DNA of 64,000 nucleotides from Atopsyche davidsoni. Its lineage: Eukaryota > Arthropoda > Insecta > Trichoptera > Hydrobiosidae. The notes under the pieces were generated by a model. It was not told the DNA's origin. It was given only the letters and a program-made list of their open reading frames with translations, and made no database searches. The stretch lies in contig JAILWY010000016.1 of the NCBI GenBank assembly GCA_022113835.1, positions 12,865,501 through 12,929,500 on the forward strand. Direction: 5' to 3'. Below are positions 50,201-62,509 of the stretch, in pieces. Position 1 is the stretch's first letter. Each line of letters starts with the position of its first letter. The translations under genes were made by a program, and so were the position numbers.

Positions 50201-51490
50201 CGTGTGATACATTTTCATGAGAGGTTGGCAATACGATTGAATCTTAAAAATATGCAGAAAAAAATGCATATTAGTATAAAGTTTAAAAAGCAACCAACCT
50301 TTTGTCATTTAAAAATGTGAAAAATTTCGTTTGACGACAACAGACTTAATTTATTTGTTGTTATTTTATTAAGACAACAAATATGAATACCAAAAGGACT
50401 AGAAAGTTACGGCTATTTTATTTGTAAGTGTTTAACACCGAACAATCTCACAAAGTCTTAACCGAATTAGTATGGCGAAGCTCATTTTGAGAACTCAGAT
50501 CTGAAGCCTTGAAAGGCAAACAGGCAAATGAAAAAAAACAAGTAATTTTTAGACATTTGGTTTTCTATTTTCTTTTCGAAACATAGCTAAAATTCAAGCC
50601 CATTATTCTCGTCTGCTGTAACCTGGCATAATATATCTTTCAAATACTGCGGGTCAGTAACTAAATAAAAAAATAAACCGTAATTTGCAAGTGTGAAACT
50701 AACGTTTATTTATAAATAAAAACAAACGAGATTTTAAATAAAAAAAGTATATAAAGCTTCATTTACAAATGTTTTCTTTTAGATGAGCTTTCCTAGTGAC
50801 CTTAATTAATAAAGTAAATCCCGCAACTACATTGCGGAGTTTTATGACAGCAGGGGGTTGCTTATAAGGGCAGAGGGTGCGTTGATTACAAAGCCTTTTC
50901 CTTACGTAAAATTATGAAGGAACGACCCTCCGATACTAAAGAAATAACAACATAATTTTATACCCTCATATTAAGGGAGCAATCTTAATAGAACCAGTCG
51001 TGCATACTGAGCAATTAATATAATAATTTGTATTGTCTCAACCCCTGAAGGTAGGGTTGCCACGTTCAAATATCTTGTCAAGAAGCAATTATGAGCTAAA
51101 AATATATTTTTTAGTGTTTCTGCATTCACAAAATCAAGCGCAATCATTGTTGTCTCTAAAATATAAGATATTATTATGTTGAATATATATTTTAAATTAT
51201 AATGGGTTTATTGAAATATAATATTTAAAATAAAAGCATAATTTTATATAGTAAAAATTTAAAATGGCAATAATAAATGTTGTCTATACAGGTTTTTTTT
51301 TTACCAAACTAATATAAGTTACTTTGAGTCATACATACAGAGAAATCTAAGAAACAAGACTTAAATAACATAAATACAATATAGGACAGGGTTTTTGGGG
51401 CTAGCCAAATTTTGAGTAAATACTAATAAAAATAGTTTTTTCATATTTCTGAACAAGTTGCAATTTGGTTACCCTACTGAGAGCAATGTC
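44220..51490. other. Long AT-rich non-coding stretch
   Basis: More than 7 kb with no supported gene. Less AT-rich patches occur at 44280-44300, 44390-44590, 48540-48720 and 49410-49690. A 40-bp match to the flank of the 11.5-kb tRNA-related family (TGCAAGTGTGAAACT...ACGTTTATTT) lies at 50685-50725. Short frames, e.g. at 44676 and 46364, have no domain and composition typical of non-coding DNA. Confidence 0.5.
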
Positions 51491-51494
51491 GTTA

Positions 51495-51600
51495 AATCGG
51501 TTATTAGATGTCTTGTGTTTGGTCCGAGAGGCTCTGGGTTCGAGGCCGCAGAGGGGCGCCGAGGGGTGCCGGGGGAATCGAAGGGTGCGTCTTCCAAGTG
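51495..51600 (+). repeat. B-box-like motif followed by G-rich decamer repeats
   Basis: GGTTCGAGGCC (51537-51547) resembles a tRNA B-box. It is followed by GAGGGGCGCC, GAGGGGTGCC, GGGGGAATCG and AAGGGTGCG, roughly decameric G-rich units. The 5' part shows no convincing A-box, so this may be a decayed tRNA-derived repeat. Confidence 0.25.
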
Positions 51601-52785
51601 TTATTAATGAAATAAATTAAACAGGAATATGACAGGGAATTAAACGGACGATGTTGCGGTCTTTTGGAGTTCGTTTGAGTTAATGGGAAATTATTTTCAT
51701 GAGAAACAATCTATGTAGGAATGTGGTATTAAAATTCCAAGCGTCGCCTACCGAATATAAATTTGTATTTAATGAATATAATCCCAAACGATAAAATGCA
51801 TTTAATACATTAAATTGAAAAATAAAATTTATAATAAATAGAAAAATCGTTTTCATACTTGCAAACAACATTCAAGTCCTCGCTTAGTTACTGTTACTTA
51901 GTTAAGTGTGAATCAATTAACAAAACTTGGGGCTGTAGTGGGGGTTCAGTTTTCACTTATGTCATTAAAAAAAATTCAAAATTTTCTCGTCAATTCATGA
52001 TATCTTGAAATTTCATGACTCAAAATGAATTTCATAATTTATTATATCAAATAAAAAAAGGTTATTGTTTTTGACGAATATAAATTACCTAATTTATTAA
52101 AATATATTTGCATGCTGCGTGTATGGTAATTATGAATATTTCTTATATTGCTAGAGTTTTGAATATCTAATAAAATTTAAGTAAATTTTAATAATTTAAT
52201 CGATTATTGTTATAAATTCCACGTATTAGCGTATTTGGACTTTCTGTCGTAATTTGAGCAAAAACTAGAAGTATCCTTTTTAACGTAATTTCGGAATTTT
52301 TCACGCAAGTAGAGTTTTATTCAACCATGATCGGAATGAAAAACCAGTTGTCAAAAAAACGTGTTTAAAAACACCATGTCGCCCAGAAAAGTACGAAATG
52401 ATTAATTTTACGACATCCAGGAATGCGCGTTCAAAAAATTTTAATTCTCCGAAAATAGCTTTAACGACGACCCATCCAACACACATTAGCTGTAATTCCG
52501 CTGCGAGTTTCAAAACATTCCGACCCCTCGGGCCTATTGACTAAGGCTGACTTTTGCTAATTCAAATCCAAATTATAAACGAATATAGTATTGTACCTTT
52601 TTAAATAGTTTGGAGCTAAAAATTGTTTTTTGATGTTATTCTACTATGAAATTGAAACATAAAAACACATTATAGATTTTGATATAATGAATAAAATCAC
52701 TTCTTTTTAAGTGATATAATAATTGTATTTGTGTTATATAATAAGTTTTTGTATTTATTAAATGTTTTGAAAATATTTTTATAAT
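51601..52785. other. AT-rich non-coding sequence
   Basis: No gene or structured repeat recognised. Confidence 0.55.
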
Positions 52786-52787
52786 AC

Positions 52788-52906
52788 TTCTTCATCAAGT
52801 GCCTCTCCTCCGAGGAGGTTGGCGACCATTTCACTCATGCTATGCCAGTGTTCGTGGTTTTCTAAGGGAAAAATAGTGTAGTGGGTCCCCAGGTTCTTCT
52901 ACACAG
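52788..52906 (-). mobile_element. Remnant of a dispersed repeat (copy 2)
   Basis: Its reverse complement matches 17082-17203 along its length, including GACCCACTACACTATTTT and AATGGTCGCCAACCTCCTC. This copy looks less eroded. A short open frame on the minus strand runs through ATGGTCGCCAACCTCCTCGG but is only about 16 codons. Family and class are unknown. Confidence 0.6.
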
Positions 52907-52909
52907 GAG

Positions 52910-53385
52910 TTTTATATTGGAAGGAAACAATGCGTATTGCTGCTGCCCAATAGCATTATTATAAATCCTTTCATTACAAAACTTTGGCGTTAAGATCTGA
53001 TACTCCTTCTGCATTAAGCTACAGAAAAAATAGCAGAAGCCCCTCCATTACCGATGCTTTTCACACGCTCAGGGTATAGAATGGCAGCCATGCACAAGCA
53101 ACGGAATAGGTTAATAAAATCAATGTTTTTTAAATGACAAATAAAAAATTTCCTAATAATATATTTTTTATTTCCGTCTTGGTAGAACTGCACCCCATCC
53201 TCGTGAGTTTCCCCCGAGCGTGTTATTGCTTCGCAGGCATTGTGACAAATAAGCTTCAGAGAATGATTCCGAGCCCTGACCGGCCGTCCATCTTCCCTCT
53301 CTCTCCCCATTGTACAGCCTCTGCTACTTATCTAGCCCGCCTTTTTTCGGTCGCGCCGATGCTTTATGGCAATGAAATTCATTTT
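52910..53385. other. Non-coding sequence with a GC-balanced segment
   Basis: The segment 53190-53350 is richer in C and pyrimidines. Frames of 89-98 codons overlap on both strands without recognisable domains. Confidence 0.4.
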
Positions 53386-53388
53386 GGA

Positions 53389-53413
53389 GGGTCCGCGGAG
53401 TAGCCGCGGACCC
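53389..53413. other. Perfect GC-rich hairpin
   Basis: GGGTCCGCGG (53389-53398) and CCGCGGACCC (53404-53413) form a perfect 10-bp stem with the 5-nt loop AGTAG. No T tract or coding context gives it a known role. Confidence 0.7.
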
Positions 53414-53419
53414 CTGGAT

Positions 53420-54950
53420 CAACGTTTTGAAACTATTGGAATGTCGATGAAATAAATCTACCGGGATTTTATAGGTTAAGCACAGATCGGTTATTTTTAA
53501 AGGATTTATTTTTTTGAAAAGTAATCCGATTTCAATTACGTACAAAATTTACTTTAAAAAAATAAAACCATGCATTATAAAATATAGAACTATTAATATT
53601 TGAGTTACTGTTTTTTGGGAAGTAAAACTATTTACCAAACACGAGATCTTTAAGGAGAAATATTATTAAGTTATGTAAAGATATACGAAACATTTATTAT
53701 ACTGTCTGATTTAGCAATTTTTATAGGTTTCTTATTGCTTCGAAATCCAATTATTTATATACGTATCTTTCACTTGAAACCCCTAAATTGAATGCAGAGA
53801 GTATTTAACAGATCTCTGCGATGGTTTACTCATTATCCCAGTAGTTAAACTGTTGAAGCTCCTTGATGTCGTTCCCGTCCTGTGTGTTTTCTGAGAAGTA
53901 AGCTCATGCTAGATCTAATTAAGCTAAAGATAATTTTAAAGGCATTGAATTACCGGTAGGTTTTTTCAAAATTTTACTGTAACCATTAATTTGATTTTTT
54001 TAAAATTATTAGCTTATGCAAGCTTTATTTTTAAAACTTTACATTAAGTCAGTGCAACCAATTCTCGCATCCAAATTCAAGCTAAAAATAATAACCTAGA
54101 AAAAAATCAACAATTCTTTGCTTGTACTTTTAAGACAATAAAATATTTCAAAATTGTTTTAAAATAAAGGTTTTAATTTTTTTAAGATGTCCGCTAATGT
54201 TACATTTAGCACAGTAATTATATTAAAAAAATTGGTTTTAAGTAAGTTGATGATATATTTAACAGATATATGCTTTTGTTTCCACTGGTAAAATGTAATT
54301 TATGTTAATGTTATTAGTTCACAATCAAGTAAAACTGTGCAACGAAGATAATTTTTTCGTTGCGTAGTTTTGATTCTTTGACTAAAAGCAAAATAAAAAC
54401 TTTTGATTAACACTACTAGTATTTTTTCAGTTAAACCAGTCTACTTCTATCTGAGACAAGCAGTGAAATAAACCAATGGTATTTTGAAAAACGTTATGAG
54501 CAAAATTGGCATTTTATGGGGTTTCATATATATAGGTTCATAAAAATCTTGGAAAAAAACTCGTCATTATAGTTAAGAATATAAATATTGAACTGAAGCG
54601 GCACTTCAGGGCATATGATTACCATCGACGAATAAAATTATATTGAAGATATGACTGTTTAAATTTATAGATGTGATCTCTGGACATAAAAGTGCGGGAA
54701 CTGTAACGGAAAAGTATCGCAAGCGATAAAAGCACCGCAAAGGAAACGGAATAAAAAATATAACAGGCCATCAGCGGCGACAGTCGAATTTGCAAAAACA
54801 ATCTGCGCAAAGCCCCAAAACGTCGCACGCGACAATCTTAAATTTCTTAACGTGCCAAACTTTGGCCGTTCCCATATCAAATATGGATTTGTAACGAAGA
54901 AATTGGCACGCGAGAGTGGTTCTCTCCATAGCGCACGTACTGAGGGGCCG
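53420..54950. other. AT-rich non-coding sequence
   Basis: No gene supported. Overlapping minus-strand frames at 54.6-54.97 kb fall in a less AT-rich patch and show no domain. Confidence 0.5.
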
Positions 54951-54956
54951 ATCCGG

Positions 54957-55002
54957 CTCAGCCAACTCGGCTCTACCGACTCGGTTTAGCCGATTCGGCT
55001 CA
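54957..55002 (+). repeat. 14-bp minisatellite, 3.3 copies
   Basis: CTCAGCCAACTCGG, CTCTACCGACTCGG and TTTAGCCGATTCGG follow each other without a gap, then CTCA. A preceding ATCCGG may be part of a further unit. Confidence 0.8.
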
Positions 55003-55004
55003 AT

Positions 55005-56105
55005 TTTTTTTTAATTTAAAAATAAAAAAAACACAAGAATAAAAGCTTTCAAGCTTGATTACTGACCATTAGTTTCCGGGCATTAATATGACAGTAGCAA
55101 TTTTTATTTTCTTTTCTTTATTTCTTATTTTATTAAGGGCGCATAGTTATACTATACAGTTTCTGGTAATCATGGTCTGGTATTTCGATGAATAAATCTT
55201 TTTTATAAATAAATTCACAGTATTGCGAAAGATTTGTATACACGATTTTATGTTAGGTTTTTTCCAAATCAAAGAGAAATCGCAAAAAAATATCACATAA
55301 TAATTTTATTACATAAAAATAGATTTTTTACTAGCAAAAATATGTAAAGCAAACAGTGTTAAATTTTATAAATACATTAATACCTTAGTGCTATTTTAAT
55401 TGCAAAATTGCTATTTTAAAGCAAATACGATAGTACTCGTAATTTATTGTGTTTTTTTACTATTTATTATTAAATTTTTTTTGAACAAACTAGACAATGG
55501 AAAAATAATTTAAATTTACATACTTGCTTTTAGTTAAGTTTTAGTAACTCAGTGAAAATTTACCTCCGCCGAAGGTAGCTCTGAATATAAATAAAACAAA
55601 GAACCGCTTATTTGCTGATGGTTTTAATTAGTTATTAAGACAAAGAACAAAGGTTGTGTCTTGAAATATAATATACTATTTTACCCCAGTGGGTCGCGTC
55701 GGTTGAAATTCTTCATAAAACGTGCAAGACTTGTTGTATGTAAAGCTAAAATTTTATGATAGCGGTTATAAATTCTCGAATGCACCTTTTAAAAAATAAT
55801 AATGTTTTAGCATAAAAAATATTTCGTGTGGTCAGGAATAGTATCTACGTGGTTCTAGAATTTTTATTACACAAACAAACCGATTCACTAGCAAGTTTTT
55901 AAAGTACTGGGCCATGATAATATGCTATTCATATATTGTACAGATAACATATGTACCAGTAGAGCCTTGCAAGAAGCCTGAAGAATGAATAAATAATGGT
56001 AATAATGAGATGTTATGCAACGCTTGAGACGCAATTAAAAAAAACCATAGCGATATTTGTAAATAAATAATAATTTTTTTTTCATACACGTTGTTTAAAA
56101 AAATA
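55005..56105. other. AT-rich non-coding sequence
   Basis: No gene or structured repeat recognised. Confidence 0.55.
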
Positions 56106-56109
56106 TTAT

Positions 56110-56325
56110 TTTCTGCGCCGAGTCAGCTGCGCCAAGTTGGAGCTTGCCTCGCACGTAACTGAGATCCGATCACGGGATCGAGCAGCACAATATACCCTGA
56201 ATAATGGGACCTTCCCCTTTTCCTGAAAAAAAAAAACTTTCCATAACATTTTAAGGTATCCAATATGGCGGGTGTCTGTCCGCGTGCCGTCAGCGAGAGG
56301 GCGCCTGGCGGGCTTTGATAATATT
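56110..56325 (+). promoter_or_regulatory. GC-rich patch with AATATGGCGGG
   Basis: Two CpG-rich parts (56110-56180 and 56255-56320) surround an A-rich spacer. The second contains AATATGGCGGG (56262-56272), the same nine bases (AATATGGCGG) as the 26.4 kb patch, fitting a YY1/Pho-type site on the reverse strand. No frame or splice pair was recognised. Confidence 0.3.
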
Positions 56326-56329
56326 TAAT

Positions 56330-58190
56330 GTAACGTAAAGAGTTTTTTTTTATGAGAATGTTAAAGTGGAAGCATGGCGCGGATTTAAAATTTTTGAAAA
56401 ATGTTTTTTTACATTTATTCGAGAAGAATGTCGATAAAGTGGCTTTACGAGATAAAACACAATACCGCGGGCATAAAATGATTTTTCGCCAGGATTAAAA
56501 ACTATCAAAAATATATATATATATAAAGTATGTACAATGAAAAGCAGTTGGTTTTAGCTGGCTAAAAATTTACATTTTCAACAAAGTTCATCATTTCTTT
56601 TTTCTTTGAAAATACATTTGAAGTTTTATATTTGATGCCTTTTTAAAATATTCATTAAAAACATGTAATTAATAGAAATGTTGGGAAAAAATAAAAAGGA
56701 CACTTAGTTATAAAATGGAATTGTTTCATTGTGTTTAATTATTCTAAAAAAAACAGTAAGAATTTCATGTAAATGTGGCTCTTGCTCTCTTCAACTTTAT
56801 CTAATTATTAATATTTTATGAAATCAAAAGTCTTTAATTTAATTGAAAAAAAATATTTTTACGATTATTAGTTTTTTACTCTTTGAGTTACAAAAATTAA
56901 AAATAAATTTAGTGGCTTACATACAAGAAAAAGCATTAGTTGATAAAAGGTTTATTTTACTAAGTTTTTAGGGTTTGAAAGTTGTATAAAAAATAAGTTA
57001 GTTATTTTGCCTCTAAATATTCTTTAAAAACGAAAGCGACCAAATAGTAAATTGAAATTTATTTGATAGTCATTTGGCTATCCATATTTGTTTGCCGTCT
57101 GCCGTAGAAATAATTAATCATACTTAAAATTGAAGCCAAGAAATCACGTTGAATTATTTTTTAACGTATTCATAGTTGATTTTTCAACTCCAAGTTTTCA
57201 CAGTAATATGAAACAAACACACCTGCAAAATTGTACAAAGAAACTTTTTAAAAAAGCTTTCGAGAGTTACATAAACATTCATATACGCCCACGCCTCGAT
57301 GTGTAATTTTATTTTTCACATTACGCAGTAAACAAGAAATAACGCGCGCCGAGAGTAATTTGAATTCGACTTGCCACGCTTTCAGCACCACCCCGAGATA
57401 AAAGCCTCCCATGACGTCACGGGCCGCAGGACGTAAGTAAGCGCTAAACAATAGGGGGTGCGGGGGCGCAACCTCCCTTGCCAGGGGACAATATTCCACG
57501 CCCTTTAATATTGATCATTGATAAATTAGTTATCATTACCATCAACCGAAATGGTTAATATTTTTCACGAGCCCGAGACATCGAATCGCTGGTTATTTGA
57601 GAACAAGAAATCATGTCCACTTCATTGTATGGGTCAAAGGCAACAAAGGAATAAAATATTACAGGCATTCATAAGTAAATGCAGTTGTGTTCGGTTTGAC
57701 ATGTTTAAGAAGGCCTAGAAACAGAGATGTCCTAGAAAAAACGGAGATAATATATAAAAGGAATAAATACAGCGTAATATAAAATATTCTTCTGGGATTC
57801 TAAACATACGTTAAACATCATTTAACAGCAAGGAAGTTGAATTTTATTAGGAGTTTGAAGTATCTACTCTATTTTAAGAACTTATTTGAAGTAAATTAGT
57901 TTTTATTATATTCAGTTGCATTAAACAGTTGTATGTAACATCAAAGTATCAAGGGATGATAAGCATCTCTTCTAAGTAGTCCTATTTTATTTTCGTGCAT
58001 TTGTTGGTCTAGTTGGCTTTTCTGTCCCCACTACGTATCGCGTACACGAAAATATTCGCGTTGTTTTTTTGAGATGATTATAATCCAGCCAAATATATAA
58101 AATTAGAAGTTTTTACATATGCTATTACCGAATGATTCTCAATTTATTAATTTACTGAAATTAATCATTTCATATTTTGAGCCAATAATA
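56330..58190. other. AT-rich non-coding sequence
   Basis: No gene supported. A GC-richer patch at 57340-57500 contains CCCATGACGTCACGGG, with a CRE-type TGACGTCA at about 57412-57419, but no TATA/Inr pair was seen beside it. Confidence 0.5.
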
Positions 58191-58198
58191 AAAAAAGA

Positions 58199-58609
58199 GG
58201 CTCATAGAACGCGCAATATTTTCAATGGAGGCTCAGTGGAGGCGCAGATTTCGCATTGGAGGCTCATAGAACGCGCAATATTTTCAATGGAGGCTCAGTG
58301 GAGGCGCAGATTTCGCATTGGAGGCTCATAGAACGCGCAAGATTATCAATGGAGGCTCAGTGGAGGCGCAGATTTCGCATTGGAGGCTCATAGAACGCGC
58401 AATATTTTCAATGGAGGCTCAGTGGAGGCGCAGATTTCGCATTGGAGGCTCATAGAACGCGCAAGATTTTCAATGGAGGCTCAGTGGAGGCGCAGATTTC
58501 GCATTGGAGGCTCATAGAACGCGCAAGATTATCAATGGAGGCTCAGTGGAGGCGCAGATTTCGCATTGGAGGCTCATAGAACGCGCAAGATTTTCAATGG
58601 AGGCTCAGT
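58199..58609 (+). repeat. 62-bp minisatellite, 6.6 copies, built of two 31-bp halves
   Basis: GGCTCATAGAAC recurs at 58199, 58261, 58323, 58385, 58447, 58509 and 58571, exactly 62 bp apart each time. Each 62-bp unit splits into two 31-bp halves that both start GGAGGCTCA and match at roughly 22 of 31 positions, so the unit is an ancient dimer. Units differ mainly at one spot: AATATTTTC in units 1, 2 and 4; AAGATTATC in 3 and 6; AAGATTTTC in 5 and 7. As 62 is not a multiple of three, no long open frame results. Confidence 0.97.
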
Positions 58610-58611
58610 AA

Positions 58612-60100
58612 AAAATAGCATTGCACTTGATTGCTGGGTCAAATTAATCGTTTAAATTTTGAGATCATATTGATTGTTAATCCCGTTCACTAACTCTATT
58701 GTCCTTTCAACCTCAAACTCAAAACAAAAACAATAAAAAACTGTCTCGCATAGTTGCCCCCCAGGTGCCGCCCCTGTATTTTGTCGCTAGTTTTTCTCAG
58801 AGAATTGATTGATCGAGTTTTCATTGGCTTATAAAGACATGGATCGCTCAGTGGCGGCGACCTGGGAATAAAAAAACTGAACAAAACTTTAGTCAGGGAT
58901 AAATTGGATTTTTGACGATCGTTTTGAGTGGCGGGGAGCTTTTATTATTTATGTTTTCTTTCAATAATATACTGAAGTGAATTCTGAGTTCAGAAAATTA
59001 CATTAATTCAGTTTTGTTTATTTTTATTTCAACTATTTTTTTTTTCAAACAAAGAAAGAGTTTCCATTTCGAGTGGTCGATTTATTCAATATTTTTTTCT
59101 TTCTGCTCAAAGATAAAATCAATAATAAATGTCATTTCATATTTTTATAAATTTTTGTTCCACAAAAAAATATTTTAATTTTATTTAGTGGTGTGAAATG
59201 TTTATATACTGAATGTTGCGTATTTTGAACTCCATGACTTAAATAAAATAGGAAACAATTATTTTATCTGACATGTATTTTCCACGAGTAATTTGTTAAA
59301 AAAATGTATTGTATACCATAAAAAAATTAAGAGGGATAAAATTGCTGATTTATTAAAATTATTTAATAACAATTATTACTCGAAAATAAGATTTTTATAT
59401 TTGTTGCCCTCAAATTTATTATTTTTAATTCTTTGTGATAATGTTTTGTATTATTATGATTTTCATGAATTCAATAAAGTTAATATTTTTGTGTGTTTCT
59501 TATGATTTCAAGTTAACAAAATATTATCCTTACCGAATAGGTTTTTTGATCGACAACATAATTTATTTTTTTCCAAAAACTTATTGCTCGCAATAACTCA
59601 ATTCGCAAAATAAACAATCGGCCTAGAAAATTTGAATTTGAATAAAAATATTATTTTAATGTTGCGACTTGGAATACTTAAAAATAATTTTAAATATTTT
59701 TCGGGTATCCATTTATTAATTTGCATTATATTATAAAACAACAAACATTTAGAATAACTCACTGAAATACTGGAAATATTTCAACATAAGTAAATTAACC
59801 ATGGTGCTTTAAAAAAAATTAAAAATATAGATTTGCATAATCAAACTTGAAACCATACATAACAACAGAAAACATGTGTATAAAATAATAATAAAATAAA
59901 TAAAAAAAGGTAAATTTTCAAAGATTCTCTTTTTGTCATTATTTACGATAATCTTATATCGTATTAAAAAATAAGTAAAACAGTATCACAACAACTTATT
60001 AAAATTCTTTTTCCCAGACTGTTATTGGTTTTTAACATAAACTTTGACAGACTAGTAATATTTAAAATACTCAATTTGAAAAAAAAAATTTCGCTGAAAA
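58612..60100. other. AT-rich non-coding sequence
   Basis: No gene or structured repeat recognised. A small GC-richer spot lies at 58745-58870. Confidence 0.55.
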
Positions 60101-60150
60101 GGGACAGGTTCGAATCCTACCGGGGTCGATTCTTCTTGTTATTTCACGTG
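60085..60150 (+). repeat. tRNA B-box-like motif, possible SINE remnant
   Basis: GGTTCGAATCC (60107-60117) is an exact B-box, flanked by GGGACA and TACCGGGGTCG as in a T-arm. No A-box or acceptor stem is found at the expected distance, so only the 3' half of a tRNA-like sequence seems present. Confidence 0.3.
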
Positions 60151-60615
60151 TGTTCCGATTTCATTTATAATATTTTTCTTAAAATCATCATGATCAGCAC
60201 AATTCTGATTTTGAAAAAAATGCTTATAAAATGTGAATATCTACTATAATAATAGCCATTGTGTGTGTGTGTATGCTTCATTTTTTGGTTCTCTATAGAA
60301 TATCTTAAAAGATACAACGCTGATTTTTTGCACGTAAGTTTAGTAAGCTTTTCCTCAGTTATGTGCCGAATTTCAATACGATAGGATAATATTTTTATTC
60401 ATAAACTAATTAAATAAAACTATCAAATATGCTCTACGTACGAATTATATGATTCTGTTGTTCACAGCGAGAATTTCAAATTTAGAATTTTTACAAAAAA
60501 AACAAATTTTGATGCTTCTTAGAAATTTTCAGTCTATGTCAGTTTGACATTTGAAGTACCAATTTTATTTTTTAGTTGCGTTATAAATTATTAATCACAT
60601 CAATAATAACTTAAA
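60151..60615. other. AT-rich non-coding sequence
   Basis: A short (TG)n tract lies at about 60262-60274. Nothing else recognised. Confidence 0.5.
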
Positions 60616-60619
60616 ATGC

Positions 60620-60895
60620 CTCCTAAAAAAATCTAAGCATAGCAAACGTAATTAAAAAAAAATAGCACAATTGAACGTGATAAAGACTGCATCTAATAAA
60701 GAACAGTGCAGTGAAAGTGATTCGTTGTTTGTGTCACGAAATGTGATATTTCCTAGAATGGCTTTGCTTTCGAAATTAATATCCGGTTATTCAAAATGTA
60801 CAAAATGTTCATCTAATTGTCAGCCAAACATATGTTCAAACACTATTGCATCGTTCATCGAATACGTCATTTATGACGGGCTACATTTCCAGTAA
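60620..60895 (+). pseudogene. Possible decayed coding fragment, family unknown
   Basis: A broken frame begins ATGCCTCCTAAAAAA (MPPKK) at about 60616, is interrupted by stops, and continues as a 74-codon open frame (60671-60895). That frame has balanced amino-acid composition, several serines, and a CTKC..NC..NIC cysteine pattern (about residues 42-56). It resembles the N-terminal region of a transposon-encoded zinc-binding protein in style, but I cannot name a family. It may also be chance. Confidence 0.2.
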
Positions 60896-60899
60896 ATAA

Positions 60900-62320
60900 A
60901 TAATACTAGGCATGCAGCGGTTTATTGTTGATATAGATTAAATGCCCCGGCGTAGCGCCAAGTTGCAAAGCAAATAAAGTTTTCTCCGGTGGGCTAGGCC
61001 CACGTTTATAAAACCACTCAGATTAAATTGTTTTAAACTTTTACTTTACCGTATGGATTAATGTAATGTAAAAAGTCCGAAGGTGTGTTCCAATAACGGG
61101 GCCGCGTAACGGAGGTGAGGTCCGCTGCGCGCTGTCCACCGCACTGAGTTTAATTCACGGCTGAAACTTTTCGCATTACCCCAACTCATTTTGAATTTAA
61201 TTCCCCGGGGAGGATAATGCCGTATTGAAAATGTATTGGAAAGTTTAGAGTTTATTGTGATACAGTTACTCTGCTCTCGCAGCGAGAAAGTTCAAAGGGA
61301 AAATAGTACGTATTTTACCATATATTTAATGCTATACACTCGTGTAAATGCAAAATCGCCTCAGTCCGAGTACAGGACGCGGCGTCAATATATTATTTCA
61401 TATCAATGGTATTAAAATATATTTAGACACACTAACAACTTTGTTCAAAAAAAATATAAGGCTGCGAGGTTAAATCTGCGAAAAAATATGCTTGTATATA
61501 TTAAGAATCGTAAAAAAGGTTTCCAGCGCAGAACACATTTAAAGTAATCAATACCACCAGAGAAGTGGTAGTTTTCTTTTATGCGCTCATTAATATCCTC
61601 GTCGAGGACTTCTGCCTATATTTGTCCCGCGATAAAACTCCAGTGCGCGGGTCTTTAGTTTTTATGCTGTTTGTCATAAATCCGCAGTAAACAAACGTCT
61701 TCTGATCGTAAACAATAAACAATAATAAAAAAAGAAGTTTTATGGGCGCCATAACACCGGGAAGCAACTCCGATCACAGCAATGTGACTACACTGAACTC
61801 AAAAACTTCCTCCACTGCGCCACTTATTATATGAGCGATTCTGTGATAACAATGCGGTACGACATTCACTTATTGCAATTGGACGAGGTGATAAACTTCA
61901 GTTATTTACCACGACACGTGTAATATGTTGCGGCATTTTTTAAAAATAATCTAACTATCTCGGTATGTAGCGGTAAAAATGTCTAATTGGATTAATAAAA
62001 TTTAACTATTATCTTGAATTTTTTTATTTATGAATGACACATTATAAGATTTATTATAATACTTAAATATACGACAATTCAAATTTGCGAGAAATTCAAG
62101 CTTGTGAATACAGTAAAATTATTTTATGTAAAACGAGTTAACGATTTTATTCCTTAAAATAAATATGTATACACAAATATCGTTCATATTTATTGAGTGG
62201 GTAAGCAGACTATATATACATATTTATATTGATGCTGTTCATCCTAAACTGGCTTTATTCCAATACCATCAATGTACTTTTCCAAAACCATCCATCAAAA
62301 GGCTACTATCGGGTTTTCTT
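60900..62320. other. Non-coding sequence upstream of protease exons
   Basis: No convincing exon was found. An inverted repeat GTGGGC-TAG-GCCCAC lies at 60989-61003, and a GC-rich patch at 61090-61170. No exon encoding the catalytic histidine or aspartate of the downstream protease was recognised, so earlier exons are missing, too diverged or outside the window. Confidence 0.5.
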
Positions 62321-62324
62321 TCAG

Positions 62325-62509
62325 TATCATACAGGGAAAACGTCGCAATCGGTCGCGTCGTGGGAATCGTTTCAACATATTACATTAAGTTTGAATACGA
62401 TATCTAATGATGACTGCAAGCTAGCATATGTAAATAGTTTCGGAAAATTAAACCTCACATTTTCTGATGGTATTATATGCACATCATCACAGGAAAATGA
62501 GTTTGCGGG
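62325..62509 (+). pseudogene. Protease exon A
   Basis: 185-bp exon bounded by a strong polypyrimidine/CAG acceptor and a GTGAGT donor (g at 62510). It carries the conserved ISNDDC and DGIIC segments of chymotrypsin-fold proteases. In an overlapping frame, RENVAIGRVVG also resembles the strand before the GWG motif, hinting at a further frameshift at about 62370-62375. Confidence 0.7.

Noticed and set aside
58119..58331. 70-codon frame entering the 62-bp minisatellite
   Set aside because: The repeat length is not a multiple of three and the frame ends within the array.
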